Positions 46,171 through 57,900 of a stretch of 64,000 bases of DNA are shown here, in pieces. Origin of the DNA: Taudactylus pleione (lineage: Eukaryota; Chordata; Amphibia; Anura; Myobatrachidae). The notes beneath the pieces were generated by a model, which searched no databases, had not been told where the DNA came from, and was given only the letters and a program-made list of their open reading frames with translations. Location: the NCBI GenBank assembly GCA_031769625.1, contig JAUIMM010000888.1, positions 1 to 64,000 on the forward strand, in the 5' to 3' direction. Every line of letters begins with the position of its first letter. The first letter of the stretch is position 1. Position numbers and translations under genes: made by a program.

Positions 46171-46437
46171 CCATACTTGCCTACTCTCCCAGAATGGCCA
46201 GGAGGCTCCAGCAAATTGGGTGGTGCTCCCAGAAGCTTGGAAAAGTGGTCAAGTCTCCCGGTCAGCCACATATCCCCAGGCCCCCCGCACCACCCCATGA
46301 TGATGCTGAATTGCGACACCAGTAATCTCTGCATTGCGTATGGGGGACAGGGCCACAATGACAGAATTGCGTGGTCATGCCCCCAATCCCAAATCATGTC
46401 TCCATCCAAGCCCCTACTATGCTGAGCCATGCCCCCC
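46171..46437. repeat. Interspersed repeat related to 1669-2048
   Basis: It starts CCATACTTGCCTACTCTCCC and ends in a C run after GCCATG. Words such as GGAGGCTCC match the block at 1669-2048. Confidence 0.55.
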
Positions 46438-46760
46438 CAATATGACAGCAAGTGTGATGTACAGACATACACACTATGGGTTGGTTTTGATGCCAGTTAA
46501 CCTACCAATATGTTTTTGATTGTTGGAAGAATTTGGATCACATGGAAGAAACCCACGCAAACACAGGGAGAACATGCACACTCCACCCAGACAGAGCAGT
46601 TGGACAGCATGGTTGGCAGAGTGGTCAGCACTGTTGTCTCAAAGCACTGTGGTTCTGGGTTCATTTGCCACCAAGGCCCTAACTGTCTGGAGTTTGTATG
46701 CTCTCACTGTGTTTGTGTCAGTTTCCTCCCACATTCCAAAAACATACAGGTACTGTAGGT

Positions 46761-47400
46761 TATACCCCTTTTCCACCTAAATTCCGGGTCTGACCCGGAG
46801 TTGGAACAAAGTTCCTATCCGGATCAGACCCGGAATTTTGCCGGCGCTGACTCGGAATATACCCGAGTCAGCGCCGCTCACACCGCAGTCGGGTCTGCAT
46901 AGACCCGGCTTTTGCGGAGTGAAAGTGGACGCTTGGAGATGATGTCATCTCCAAGCGCCACTGAAGCTGGACCAATCGGCCGGCTAGCAGCGCACTCCAG
47001 GTCTTCGTGACCCGGAGTGCGCTGTTCCCATAGCAGGGTTTCACGGGCTAAGCCCGTGTTAAACCCTGCTAGTTACCTGGGTTGGATTGCCGGGTCACTC
47101 GACCCGGCGATCCAACCCTCTGCCCTTTTACACCAGGGAGCTGCCCGGGTTAACCCTTCAAAAACCCGGGTTTTAGCTCCGGTGTAAAAAGGGTATAAGT
47201 GGTTCTCAAACTCTGTCCTCAGGACCCCACACAGTTCACTATTTCCTGGTCACCCAGCAGGAGCACAGGTGTATTCATTACTCACTGACACATATTTAAA
47301 GATCCACAGGTGGAGCTAATTATTTCACTTGTGATTCTGTAAGGAGACCTGGAAAACATGCACTGTTTGGGGTCCTGTGGACCCAGTTTGAGAACCTGTG
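46761..47400. mobile_element. hAT-type MITE inside the SINE, itself split by a foldback
   Basis: The 8-bp duplication CTGTAGGT lies at 46753-46760 and 47401-47408. Its body, from AGTGGTTCTCAAACTC (47198) to GTTTGAGAACCTGTG (47400), matches the MITE at 48795-48979. The first two bases are separated from the rest by the foldback element at 46763-47195. Confidence 0.82.
46763..47195. mobile_element. GC-rich foldback element, TACCC...GGGTA ends
   Basis: The ends TACCCCTTTTCCACC and GGTGTAAAAAGGGTA are inverted, with TA on each side as duplication. Inside are many stems: CCGGGTCTGACCCGG, CTTGGAGATGATGTCATCTCCAAG, GGCGCTGACTCGG with CCGAGTCAGCGCC, and AGCAGGGTTTCACGGG with its complement. It is non-coding. 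Confidence 0.8.
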
Positions 47401-47567
47401 CTGTAGGTTAATTGGATTCTGACAAAAAAAATTCCATAGTGTAGGTATGTGTGTGTGTAGTTGTGATAGGAAAAATAGAGTGTAAGCTCCGCTGAAGCAG
47501 GGACTAATGTGAATGGCTAATATTATCTGTAATGAACTACAGAATACATGTGCGCTGTATAAATAAC

Positions 47568-47644
47568 TAGAGATGAGCGGTTCGGTTTTACTCGATTAAA
47601 GGAAAGATAAAAAAAAATTGTCAAAACCGAAGCGCTCATCTCTA
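47568..47644. mobile_element. 77-bp hAT-type MITE
   Basis: It starts TAGAGATGAGCGGTTCGGTT and ends AACCGAAGCGCTCATCTCTA, flanked by the perfect 8-bp duplication TAAATAAC (47560-47567, 47645-47652). The termini resemble the 5' end of the older family H relatives (TAGAGATG, AGCGGTTCGG). Confidence 0.93.
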
Positions 47645-47700
47645 TAAATAACGCATAATTAATAGATAATAGAGCTCAGGTGGGAATTGAGCCCAGTGCT

Positions 47701-48794
47701 GTTAGACAGTAAAACTAACCCTATTACTGCCCCAATATAAGAATATATTTTTAAAAATATAATAGTAAAATGGATATTATATCCTAAGCTCTATGCATCG
47801 GCCATTGAAGTCAAATAACAAAATGAAAAAGTGAAACTTTTGGACCTGTTGTAACTTTTTTCAAGTTTAGAAAGGATGCTGGGAATTCTTAGCATGGCAT
47901 GTGAAGGGCAGGTCTTAATATGATCACCAAAATATATTTCTTTAAGAGATAACGGGTGAGGTCGTTCATTGACCTTAATTCAGGTCTATTACTACAAATG
48001 AACATAAGGTGGGAAAAAGAACAGGTAATCTGTACTCCTCTCCCGAGGGATACATTCAGCTATATGACACATCCGTTAGTAATTACAGTTCACAGATACA
48101 TTTCTTAAAAACATCTCCCTCTGGAGCTTAAAATGTGGTCTTTAGCCTGAAAAGATTTGCTCTGGAAAGAAGCAATACATTCAGTGGTTTCATTTCATAT
48201 TAGAAGAAACCACTGCAAAAATACTGATTTTATGCGGTTATTTGATTTTATCACAAACCTAGAGAATATTAAGTTACAAGGATTAAATTGTCATTCAGCA
48301 TCCTGCCTGTGAGGTTGGCATTAGCTACCGGAGCCAAACTCCGAAATGAGTAAATTTGTCATTTAAGTAGTCCCTGTAGAAACCTATGGGGGTTGCTTTT
48401 GCAGTTGAAAACGGGGGAATCACAGCAGACATCTCCGACATCTGCTGTGGTCGCACCGTAGATACCTCCACAAGATATTTAACATTAGCAGACACCCTAT
48501 ATAGCAGCAGTAGAAAGAATAATCAAATAGGAACTCTTTGTGTATAAACATGAACAAATACATGCTGCAAACTTAACATGGAGTCAAGGAAAGAAAGTGT
48601 TGGAAATGATGTGTGTGCAGGTGTTGATATTGCAGAGTTATGTAGGCACACACCAGCAGATGACTCACACTATGAACAGCCGAGTTACTTAACCAGTGGT
48701 GTTGGTTTATTGAATTGTATTAGGTACAGCCGTACTCACTGTTACATGCATGCTGGTAATGGAGCGGGAGCTTGAGCAGAGCAATGTTCCATGC
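47701..48794. other. No gene recognised
   Basis: This is AT-rich sequence with short frames and no family motif. Confidence 0.4.
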
Positions 48795-48979
48795 CAGTGG
48801 TTCTCAAACTCGGTCATCAGGATCCCACACAGGTCATGTTTTCCAGGTCACCCAGCAGGTGCACAGGTCTATTTATTACTCACTGACACAATTTAAAAAA
48901 TCCACAGGTGGTACTAATTATTTCACTTGCGATTCTGTGAGGAGACTTAGAAAATATGCACTGTTTGGGATCCTGAGTG
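48795..48979. mobile_element. hAT-type MITE, CAGTGGTTCTCAAACTC end
   Basis: It begins CAGTGGTTCTCAAACTCGG. The right end is degraded, but TTCCATGC (48787-48794) and TTCTATGC (48980-48987) form an 8-bp duplication with one mismatch. The interior is shared with 46761-47400 and 41904-42119. Confidence 0.8.
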
Positions 48980-49389
48980 TTCTATGCAGCTTACCAGCCG
49001 GTGAGTGTATGCTGCAAATGGGTAGCAGTGCAGGGATGCTGGAACAGCTTTATAGCAGTTAAATGACCGAGTCTGTCATAGGAGCTTAGGGCTCACATCA
49101 TGTCACTCTACACAGTAAAGACAAGATGGCCCCTACAGATGCTCAGTAGTAAGTACAGAGTATTTACAGCACATTATAGCAGCAGTGAAGCTGATTAAAT
49201 CACAGATGCTGCAGAGTCATGTCTGTGTGAAGAATAAATACAGTAGCTACACCCATAATGGGGTTTATAAAGCTAAAAGGTGCAGACATTATACAACCTG
49301 GAAGTTTGCTATGGAAATGTAATTAAAGCGTGAAAGAATGTGGAAGGTCACTGTAGAACCAGATGCAGATTCAAGCCCATGATATAGAG

Positions 49390-50815
49390 AGAGTCATGGC
49401 TTCAGTGTAGAGCAATACATGTACTCTAAAATACATGGGAAAGAGTCAGCAAAAGAAATGTGGACAGCACTGGAAGCAATGTATAAAGGGAGGTCTCATG
49501 AGGTGGATGAATTTAAGACTTGTATCGTATGACACAAAATGTAATGAATGCAGTAGTATGAGTGATTACATAGACAAAATTATGTTTTCTTTTAGCAACT
49601 AATGTCTGTTGGAGTGCAAGTGGATGATGAATAGATTGCTATGGCAATGCTGCATAACCTCACACCAGAGTTTGAATTGTGGTGTTAGAGGCAAACACAG
49701 CAAAGTTAACAACAGACTAGGTCAGAGCAAAGTTATTACAGTTTCAAGAATGTGTGCCCTGTGATTTAAATGCTAGCACTACTGCATTACATACAAAAAT
49801 GAACAAATCAGACAATTTAAATTCAAGTGCCACAAGATAGGTCACAAAGCAATTGAGTGTAAGCAAAAGAATATGAAGAAATGCAATGGCACAGATGAGT
49901 CAGCCCTGAGTGTTACAGATAACCACAGAAGAGATTACTGGTATATAAATTCAGGTGCAACAAGGCATTTCATCTGCAATGAGGAATGGTTCACCAAGTT
50001 AACCAAATGTGACCATATCACTATTTAAGAAATTGGAATTGGAAGTTGGGACAATTAAAGCTTGCTTAAAAACTGGAACAAGAACAAAAGTCACAGGGAT
50101 CCAAGACATGCTTTATGTACCAGAAATGGAACCAAATCTTATCATCACTAGTATCCTAGAGCAGAGATGCCACAGAGTTCACTTTTCTAAATGGAAGTAC
50201 ATTGTGAGAAACAGAAGAGGGACTGTAATAGCTACAGATACAAAATGTCAGCAATTGTACATCCCTGACACACAGCACTATTATACAATTATGACAACTG
50301 AGTCATAGTAATTAGTTCTGTGGCATAGAATATTTGGTCACCTTGTATATGACAGTAATTTAAAGATGGGATAAGCCTGTGCACTGAGCTGTATTGTGGT
50401 GAGGTGGCGAGCTGCTATCAACCAAATAGACACCCTTACCTATATATATAAACAAATGAAACAAAACAGAGGTATAGCACTCAGCCTGATCAGCAGCACA
50501 CATCTACAGATAGGCTGAGTGCTATACCTCTGTTTTGTTTCATTTGTATATGACAGTGTTCAGAATTTACAAAGTGGGATGGTCACAGGAATGTTGGTGA
50601 CTAATGCAGAGAAACCTGTATGTGAGAGCTGTATTATGGGGAAACAAAGTCGTCAGTTGTTTCCAAAATCAACAAACAGAGCTACAAATCCACTTGAAAT
50701 AGTACATTTAGATGTGTGTGATCTAATGGAAGTAAAGTGTGTGAGTGGCTACAGATACTGTACTTCGTGATGTTTACAGATTACTTCACAAGGATGAAAC
50801 GTGTGTACAACCATC
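49390..50815 (+). pseudogene. Ty1/copia retrotransposon gag-pol remnant
   Basis: In order: a gag piece (AKEMWTALEAMYKGRSHEVDEF, about 49450-49515, written here in two parts: AKEMWTALEAMY and KGRSHEVDEF); a degraded zinc knuckle CHKIGHKAIEC (about 49830); the protease motif WYINSGATRHFIC (about 49940), in which the catalytic D of D-S-G-A-T is N; the open block 50009-50308; a GAG-pre-integrase block WHRIFGHLVYDS and CESCIMGKQSRQLFPKS (about 50322-50680); and the start of the integrase core (HLDVCDLMEVK, then TDYFTRMK in another frame). Stops and frameshifts separate the blocks, reverse transcriptase is absent, and no LTRs are seen. A hairpin-bearing insertion splits the pre-integrase region. 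Confidence 0.85.
50358..50545. mobile_element. Insertion with 36-bp hairpin inside the copia remnant
   Basis: TTGTATATGACAGT stands on both sides (about 50344-50357 and 50544-50557), so ~187 bp were inserted with a flanking duplication. Arms at 50452-50487 (ACAAATGAAACAAAACAGAG...) and 50512-50547 are perfect reverse complements. Confidence 0.7.
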
Positions 50816-50839
50816 AAAACCTACACCAGCACTATGGCA

Positions 50840-51169
50840 GGTTCAGTTTCTCTGTCTGACCACGACCTCCAATGCCTTGCGCTGTTAGTCTATCCACACA
50901 GCCGCAGGCATTGCTATGACGATGACACTCACATAACACACCCATTAAATGTACCATTTTTGCATGCACTACTAGCCACCTCCCAGTCACCGCTCAGGAA
51001 CACCCATCCCATTCCCACAACATCTCTGGTACCGTCCGTCTTGAAGCAAAAGCGTCTGTAACGCATGCGCTGTACAATTTTTTGTGCATGTGCAGTTGAG
51101 AAAAAAAAATGCTCAACTACGTGACAATCTGCATTGTGCGCAGATTGCGTGCGGCTCTAAATCAGGCCC
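50840..51169. repeat. Truncated foldback MITE
   Basis: The right end TCTAAATCAGGCCC (to 51169) and ACGCATGCGC words belong to the GGGCCTGATTCAGA family. The left end is not recognised. Confidence 0.45.
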
Positions 51170-51553
51170 TAAGTGAGAAACATAGAGCCGTATTCAATTA
51201 GTTTCGCACCCACGATACTTTTTCTCATTCTACACTTTTCTCCGACTTTGTGTGTTTTAGCCGAGGAAACTTTTCGTGCGCGCCCCCACTATTCGCCGTA
51301 TTCAATTCCAGAGGACGCGACAACATGCTCCGGCGAAACTCTAACAGGCGAAAAGTGTTGGCAGAATTGGGGAAATCAGCCTGACACCCCCCAAAAGATG
51401 CACTAACATTGGGGATCAATGTAGATGTCCCCGAATTAGCCCTACTGAAGCTATTTGGGGTACTTAAGTGCTGTCAATTGCTCCAAAGTAGCAGCTTTGC
51501 ACATGTGGTGAAGAATAGCATAAAGCTGTTTTTTTTGGGTGAAAATAAGTAGT

Positions 51554-52652
51554 TGTTAGGATCTGCAGTTAGCAGATCCTATTGCATGGACTTCCAGCCT
51601 TGTTGCTACTGAAGCACTGCACTAATTGCTGCCCCTGTGCAGTGTCAGGTGCACTAATTGATTCTCCTCTCTGGACACAGCCCATGTGCAGAGTAATCTG
51701 TCATTAAGGGAAAGTTGCTTGGATTGGATTCTGTCTCTGTTAAATTCCAGCCAGCCCTGCACTCCATGCCGGTGATAGAAGTTTGTTCGTACTTCCGGTT
51801 CCTGTCTCCTGCTTGTCAGTCGAGTACCTGTGTCAGTCTTGCTGTATTTCATTTGAGCCGTTTATTCCATCCAGGCGGCTCCACCTGCATCTCGTCCATA
51901 CGTGCTGCTTGTACCATCTGGGCAGCACAGAGCGCTTCCTACCCCAGAAGCATCTGTCATCATCCGGTGAATTGTGTCAGCTCAGCAGCACCAGTCGCAG
52001 TTTAGCCTTCCAGGTGCGCAATCCAGCACACCGTTGCCAGTGTCATCCCGGTGGCACTGGTAGCTACTCTGCATTCCAGGTGCGCAATCCAGCACACCGT
52101 CGCCAGTGTCATCCCGGCGACGCTGGTAGCTACTCTGCGTTCCAGGTGCGCAACCTAGCACACCGTCACCAGCGTAATCCTGGCGGCGCTGGTAGCAGCT
52201 CTGCATTCCAGGTGCGCAACCCAGCACACCGTCACCAGAGTCATCCCGGCGGCGCTGGTAGCAGCTCTGCATTCCAGGTGCGCAACCTAGCACACCGTCG
52301 CCAGCGTCATCCCGGCGGCGCTGGTAGCAGCTCTGTGTTCCAGTAGTGCAATCCAGCACACCGTCGCCATTGTCATCCCGGCGGCGCTGGTAGCAGCTCT
52401 GCGTTCCAGGTGCGCAATCCAGCACACCGTCGCCAGTGTCATCACGGCGACACTGGTAGCAGCCACCAAGCCTGCTCCAACAGCCCCAAGGCTCCTTCAC
52501 ATCACCAGTCCCTTGGCCACGTCTATAAAGGCCACAACCAGCCCTCAAGGCTGCTCCTACTGCCCACAGGTGGCATCTCATATTTCATACTTCGCCCCAA
52601 CTAGTCAACTGGCAGCAGTCCTTTTACCTGTTTAACCGTCCAACCCATAACA
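51554..52652 (+). mobile_element. Solo LTR
   Basis: A 1099-bp segment begins TGTTAGGATCTGC and ends CAACCCATAACA, the TG...CA form of long terminal repeats. It is flanked by the perfect 5-bp duplication GTAGT (51549-51553, 52653-52657). There is no internal retroelement coding sequence, so it is best read as the single LTR left by recombination between two LTRs of a Gypsy-like or ERV-like element. The orientation is assumed. A 66-bp minisatellite fills much of the second half. Confidence 0.8.
52008..52469. repeat. 66-bp tandem repeat, 7 copies, inside the solo LTR
   Basis: Units start TTCCAGGTGCGCAA at 52008, 52074, 52140, 52206, 52272, 52338 and 52404, each exactly 66 bp. Because 66 is divisible by three, both strands stay open (22-residue repeats such as FQVRNPAHRRQC on plus, CYQRRRDD on minus). 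Confidence 0.95.
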
Positions 52653-53199
52653 GTAGTCCTGTCAAATTTTGGGTACTTGAAAATGGGTGCTAGCATAGTT
52701 AAAAATCGCTAAAGTCAAGTTTTAAGTGCTGCAAAAAATGCACCTTCAGCAAACATCTGCAATAAAAATAACACCTCCCCCATACTATCAGATCCCCCAA
52801 AAGTCTATTTTGATAGTTTTGCATTTCTACCCCCACTTTGTACTTTTTCTCCCCCATTTTCAAAGTGCTTTTTTAAGGTGTACGTCTTTTTTTTTTTGCG
52901 TTTATTTGATGCAGTTATGCTTTGTGGGTCTGTTGGTGCAGAGTGGTTTTCGCACCTTTGCACCCCAAAACTGCAATTCTGCAGTTTTTCCTCCCACTAT
53001 TCAGAGGCGAAAAATTTTTGCCGGGTACATTGTATTGACTTTCCGCATCGGCAAAAAGTCGCAAGAATTGAATATGGCGGAAAGTTTCCGCCTGGCGAAA
53101 TGACGTCACTCACGATACTATACCGCAGAATCGGACTTTTCGCCTGGAATTGAATACGGGCCTTAATTGGATAAAGACCAGATTGCATGGACATAAAAG

Positions 53200-53202
53200 A
53201 TC

Positions 53203-53233
<31 letters not shown>

Positions 53234-53240
53234 TTTTCAC
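53200..53240. repeat. (TA)n and poly-T tract
   Basis: This is a TA dinucleotide run followed by a run of T. Confidence 0.9.
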
Positions 53241-53429
53241 ATTTCAAATTAAAAATAATAAATCACGTCTCATTGTCGCCCCCTACAGTCACCTTGCATC
53301 ATAGTACAATGGAGCCTGCTGTGTGATTCAGCCACTACCACATTAATGCTCTGTAGACAAGTTGCTGTCACTTGTCATGAAATGTGTGTAACTGTAAAGA
53401 ACCATTTATTACATTGGTTTTGGGACTAA

Positions 53430-53968
53430 GGGCCTGATATGTAGTAAGGATCGCTACTGCGATCGCAACAGCGATTACGCACTCAGTCTTACTGCAAAAA
53501 TATGCTAATGATTGCAATCGCTATGCCGTCGCAGCCAAACTTTAGGACACTCACTTTACCTTATGCACAACAGTAATACTTAGCAAGTCTGCGAAACCAT
53601 CGGTAACAGTGAGTACCATCACAGCCTCACGCACACTTGCACAGGCTCTGACCTTACTCAGAAATTACTAACCTCATCGCACGCAGTGAGAGCTCAGGCT
53701 GCGTATGACATCGCAATGGCTTATTTATGCACGCCCCTGTAACGGCGTTCAACCGCACTGACATGCCTGCGTTTGGCCGACCGCCCCCCCCCTTCACCAG
53801 CTCCAAATGATCACTTCCTGTCAGTCACTCTGCGATGGGTCTGCGTAGTCACTGCATTCCCAGTCCCGATCGCATTGGAGTGTTAGCGCACTGCGGTGCA
53901 TGCGCAGAACTCAACCATCGGCTGATTGCGTGCGTAATCACACTTGCAATCGGTAAAGAGTCAGGCCC
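53430..53968. mobile_element. Foldback MITE, GGGCCTGA ends
   Basis: GGGCCTGATATG on the left and GAGTCAGGCCC on the right are inverted. The flanks TAA and TAT match at 2 of 3 positions. Internal words (TTATGCACGCCCCTGTAACGG) are shared with the other GGGCC-end MITEs. Confidence 0.65.
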
Positions 53969-54346
53969 TATGTTACAGGGCAGTTATCAGGCTTTAAGAA
54001 AGCACAATGAACATTTGAATTGGAAACCCATGTTCATCACACGAGCTATATCACTATAATTTGGCATGCAGCACCGAGCGACAGTTCTACCCGCCCATGC
54101 CAAATTTCAGCTCAGTACCTCCAATAGATTTTGAGGTGTAGCCCCTTAAATACCATGCCCCCCCCCCAAGGAGTTCTCTATGGAAGAATTCTGTTTTTTT
54201 CGATTCAACCTTAATATAAGGGCACAACTTATAATACAATGCTCTAAGTGTGCCGATATGAAACAGTATAAAGCAACAACAATAGTGCATGTGTCACCCA
54301 TGCCAAAGCACTCAAACTGATGAAAAAGGGATAATCACCAATATCT
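53969..54346. other. No gene recognised
   Basis: This is mixed sequence with no matched repeat, directly left of the hAT target site. Confidence 0.4.
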
Positions 54347-54354
54347 GTAATATC
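54347..54354. other. hAT target-site duplication, left copy
   Basis: GTATATC-like site reading GTAATATC, repeated exactly at 61206-61213. Confidence 0.95.
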
Positions 54355-54879
54355 TAGGGGTGTGCACCGGCCACTTTTCGTGTTTTGTGTTTTGGTTTTG
54401 GATCTGGATCTTTCTTCGTGTTTTGGATCTGGATTGGTTTTGCCAAAACCACCCTTCCGTGTTTTGGGTTCTGGGTTTTGTGTTTTGGATCTGTATTTTT
54501 TTGAAAAAAAGCATAAAAACAGCTAAAATCACAGAATTTGTAGGTTTTTCTGCTCCTATGCTATTATTAACCTCAATAACCTTAATTTCCACTCATTTCC
54601 AGTCTATTCTGAACACCTCACACCTCACAATAGTGTTTTTATGTCCAAAAGGTTGCACCGAGGTAGCTGGATGACTATGCTAAGCGACACGAGTGGGCGG
54701 CACAAACACGTGACCCATCTAGGAGTGACACTGCAGTGGCAGGCAGGATGGCAGTTAGAAAAACTAGGCCCCAAACTGTACATAATGCAAAGAAAAAAAG
54801 AGGTGCAAGATGGAATTGTCCTTGGGCCCTCCCACCCACCCTTATGTTGTATAAACAGGACATGCACACTTTAACAAAT

Positions 54880-54929
54880 CAATCATTTCAGCGCCAGGGT
54901 CTGCCACACAACTGTGGCTGAAATGATTG
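54880..54929 (-). other. Conserved 3' hairpin of complete hAT copy
   Basis: Arms CAATCATTTCAGC (54880-54892) and GCTGAAATGATTG (54917-54929) lie 60-110 bp past the stop codon. Confidence 0.75.
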
Positions 54930-54988
54930 GTTCGTTTGGGCCCCCACAAAACAAGCTGGCAATTAATGTGTCCCTGCACAAACTGGCT

Positions 54989-57900
54989 CTACGGAGGCAA
55001 GATGTCATCCTCATCCTCCTCATCCACCGATTCCTCACCCTCTTCAGTGTGTACATCCTCATCCTCACAAAGTATTAACTCGTCCCCACTTGAATCCACC
55101 ACCACAGGTCCCTCTGTACCTTCTGGAGGCTGGTCTCCCTGGAAGAGCTGATAATTCATTTTGATGAACATCATCTTCTCCACATTCTGTGGAAGCAACC
55201 TCCTACGCCTTTCGCTGACAAGGTTCCCGGCTGCACTAAACACTCTTTCGGAGTACACACTGGAGGGGGGGCAACTCAGGTAAAATAGAGCCAGTTTGTA
55301 CAGGGGCCTCCAAATTGCCTCTTTTTCCTGCCAGTACAGGTATGGACTGTCTGACATGCCTACTTGGATGCTGTCACCGATGTAATCCTCCACCATTCTG
55401 TCAATGGTGACAGTATCATATGCAGTGACAGTAGACATGTCAGAAATTGTTGCCAGGTCCTTCAGTCCGGACCAGATGTCCAAACTTGGTCCTGCCTGCC
55501 CTGCATCACCGCCAGCGGGTTGCTTAGGATACCTAAGTTTTTTCCTGGCAGCCCCAGTTGCGGGAGAAAATGAAGAAGGAGCCGTTGACGTGTCACGTTC
55601 CGCTTCAGCTGACAGTGTGTTCACCAGCAGGTCTTTGCACCTCTGCAGGCTTGTGTCGGCCGGAAAGAGAGACACCACATAGGCTTTAAACCTAGGATCG
55701 AGCACGGTGGCCAAAATGTAGTGGTCTGATTTCAACAGATTGACCACCCTGGAATCCTGGCAAAGCGAATGAAGGGCTTCATCCACAAGTCCCACATGCC
55801 GAGCGGAATCGCTCCGTCTTAGCTCCTCCTTCACTTTCTCCAGCTGCTTCTGCAAAAGCCTGATGAGGGGAATGACCTGACTCAAGCTGGCAGTGTCTGA
55901 ACTGACTTCACGTGTGGCAAGTTCGAAGGGCTGAAGAACCTTGCACAACACGGAAATCATTCTCCACTGCGCTTGAGTCAGGTGCATACCCCCTCCTTTG
56001 CCTATGTCATAGGTGGATGTATAGGCTTGTATGGCCTTTTGCTGCTCCTCCATCCTCTGAAGCATATAGAGGGTTGAGTTCCACCGCGTCACAACCTCTT
56101 GCTTCAGGTGATGGCGGGGCAGGTTCAAGAGTGTTTGCTGGCGCTCCAGTCTTCGGCACGCAGTCGCTGAATGGCGAAAGTGGCCAGAAATTTTTCGGGC
56201 CACCCAAAGCGTCTCCTGCATGCCCCTGTCGCTTTTCAGAAAATTCTGCACCACCAAGTTTATTGTGTGAGCAAAACATGGGACGTGCTGGAATTTGCCC
56301 AGATGTAATGCCCGCACAATATTGGTGGCGTTGTCAGATATCACAAATCCCCAGGAGAGTCTAAGTGGGGTAAGCCACTGGGCGATGATTTCCCTCAGTT
56401 TCTCTAAGAGGTTGTCGGCGGTGTGCCTCTTACTGAAACCGGTGATACACAGCGTAGCCTGCCTTGTAACGAGCTGGCGTTTCTGAGATGCTGCTACTGG
56501 TGACGCTGCTGCTGTTGCTGCGTAAGGTGATACATCTACCCAGTGGGCTGTCACAGTCATATAGTCCTTAGTCTGCCCTGTTCCACTTGTCCACATGTCC
56601 GTGGTTAAGTGGACATTGTGTACAACGGCATTTTTCAGGACACTGAGGACACTTTTTCTGACGTTTCTGTACAGTCTCGGTATCGCCTGCCTAGTGAAGT
56701 GGAATCTAGACGGGATTTGGAACCGGGGACACACTACCTCCATCAATTGTCTAAATCCCACTGCACTAATGGCGGATACCGGACGCACGTCTAACACCAA
56801 CATAGCAGTCAAGGCCTCAGTTATACGTTTTGCTTCAGGATGACTGCTGTCGTACTTCATCCTCCTCGCTAAGGACTGTTGGAGGGTCAATTGTTTAGTA
56901 AAAGTAGTGGTGTTCCTACTTCCTCTCTGGGATGATGAACGACTCCCAGCAGCAGCAGCAACAGCAGCAGCGGCAGCAGTAGGCGTAGCAATGCAGGATC
57001 CTCCGGAGGAATCCCGGATAGGAGAGTCAGTCATGCCAGTGATATGGCCTGCAGGACTACTTCCGATCCTGACTAAGGAGGAAATTGACGAGGAGGGAGT
57101 TGACGGTGTGGTTTGCAGGCGCTTGGATACAACAGGACAACGGGATTTAGGTGTCCCTGGACTGCTTACGGTCTGAGCCAAAGTTTCTGAACTTGACAGT
57201 AACTTTTTATGAACGCGCTGCAGGTGCCGTATAAGGGAGGATGTTCCTAGGTGGTTGACGTCCCTACCCCTACTTATTTCACCTTTACATATGGTACATA
57301 TGGCAAGACAGTTGTTGTCCGGATTTGGATAGAAATATTGCCAGACCAAAGAGGTGGAATGTTTGGTCTTCTGCCCAGGCATGACCGTGATGGGCTTTTT
57401 CATCCCACGGACAACAACTGTCTCCCCCGGAGCCTGATTTAAACAAACCACATCACCATCAGAATCCTCCTCGCCAACTTCCTCCTCAGTGCCAGCTACA
57501 CCAGTATCCTCATCCTGTTGTACTTCAACAGTGACATCTTCAATTTGCATATCAGCAAGTGGACTGTGGGTGCTCCTTTCAGCACTTGCAGGGGGCGTGC
57601 AAATGGTGGAAAGAGCCACCTCTTCCTGTCCAGTGCTGGGAAGGTCAGGCATCGCAACCACCACCACACTTGGACTCTCTTTGGGGATTTGTGATATCTT
57701 CTTAGAAAGCACAGTTCTTCGCTGTGCTTTTGCCAGCTTAACTCTTTTGATTTTTTTAGTGGGAGGAGTGCTTCCATCGTCATGTGAAGCTGAACCACTA
57801 GTCATGAACATACTAGGGATCGACCTTAGCCGTTCCTTGCCACTCCGTGTCGTAAATGGCATATTGGCAAGTTTACGTTTCTCTTCAGCTGATTTAAATG

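Larger units (their letters stand above)
46597..47700 (+). mobile_element. tRNA-like SINE, split by later insertions
   Basis: The head TGGTTGGCAGAGTGGTCAGC resembles a polymerase III A box and GGTTCTGGGTTCATTTGCC a B box. The body continues GTTTCCTCCCACATTCCAAA to 46760, resumes at 47401 (TAATTGGATTCTGACAAAA, then TGTAAGCTCC, GCAGGGACTAATGTGAATGG) and runs to GCGCTGTATAAATAAC, where the 77-bp MITE sits. This layout matches a SINE family I recall from fish and amphibians; a library search would confirm it. Confidence 0.65.
51184..53162. mobile_element. CCGTATTCAATT-end repeat with internal solo LTR
   Basis: The left end AGCCGTATTCAATTAG is inverted at the right as AATTGAATACGGGCC. Words such as GTCAAATTTTGGGTAC match the copies at 17880-18680 and 18757-19600. 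Removing the solo LTR (51554-52652) restores continuity with those copies (AATAAGTAGT joined to CCTGTCAAATTT). Confidence 0.7.

Noticed and set aside
51783..52581. 187- and 199-codon frames on opposite strands at 51783-52346 and 51982-52581
   Set aside because: Both are kept open by the 66-bp repeat and lie inside a solo LTR. Neither has a known domain.
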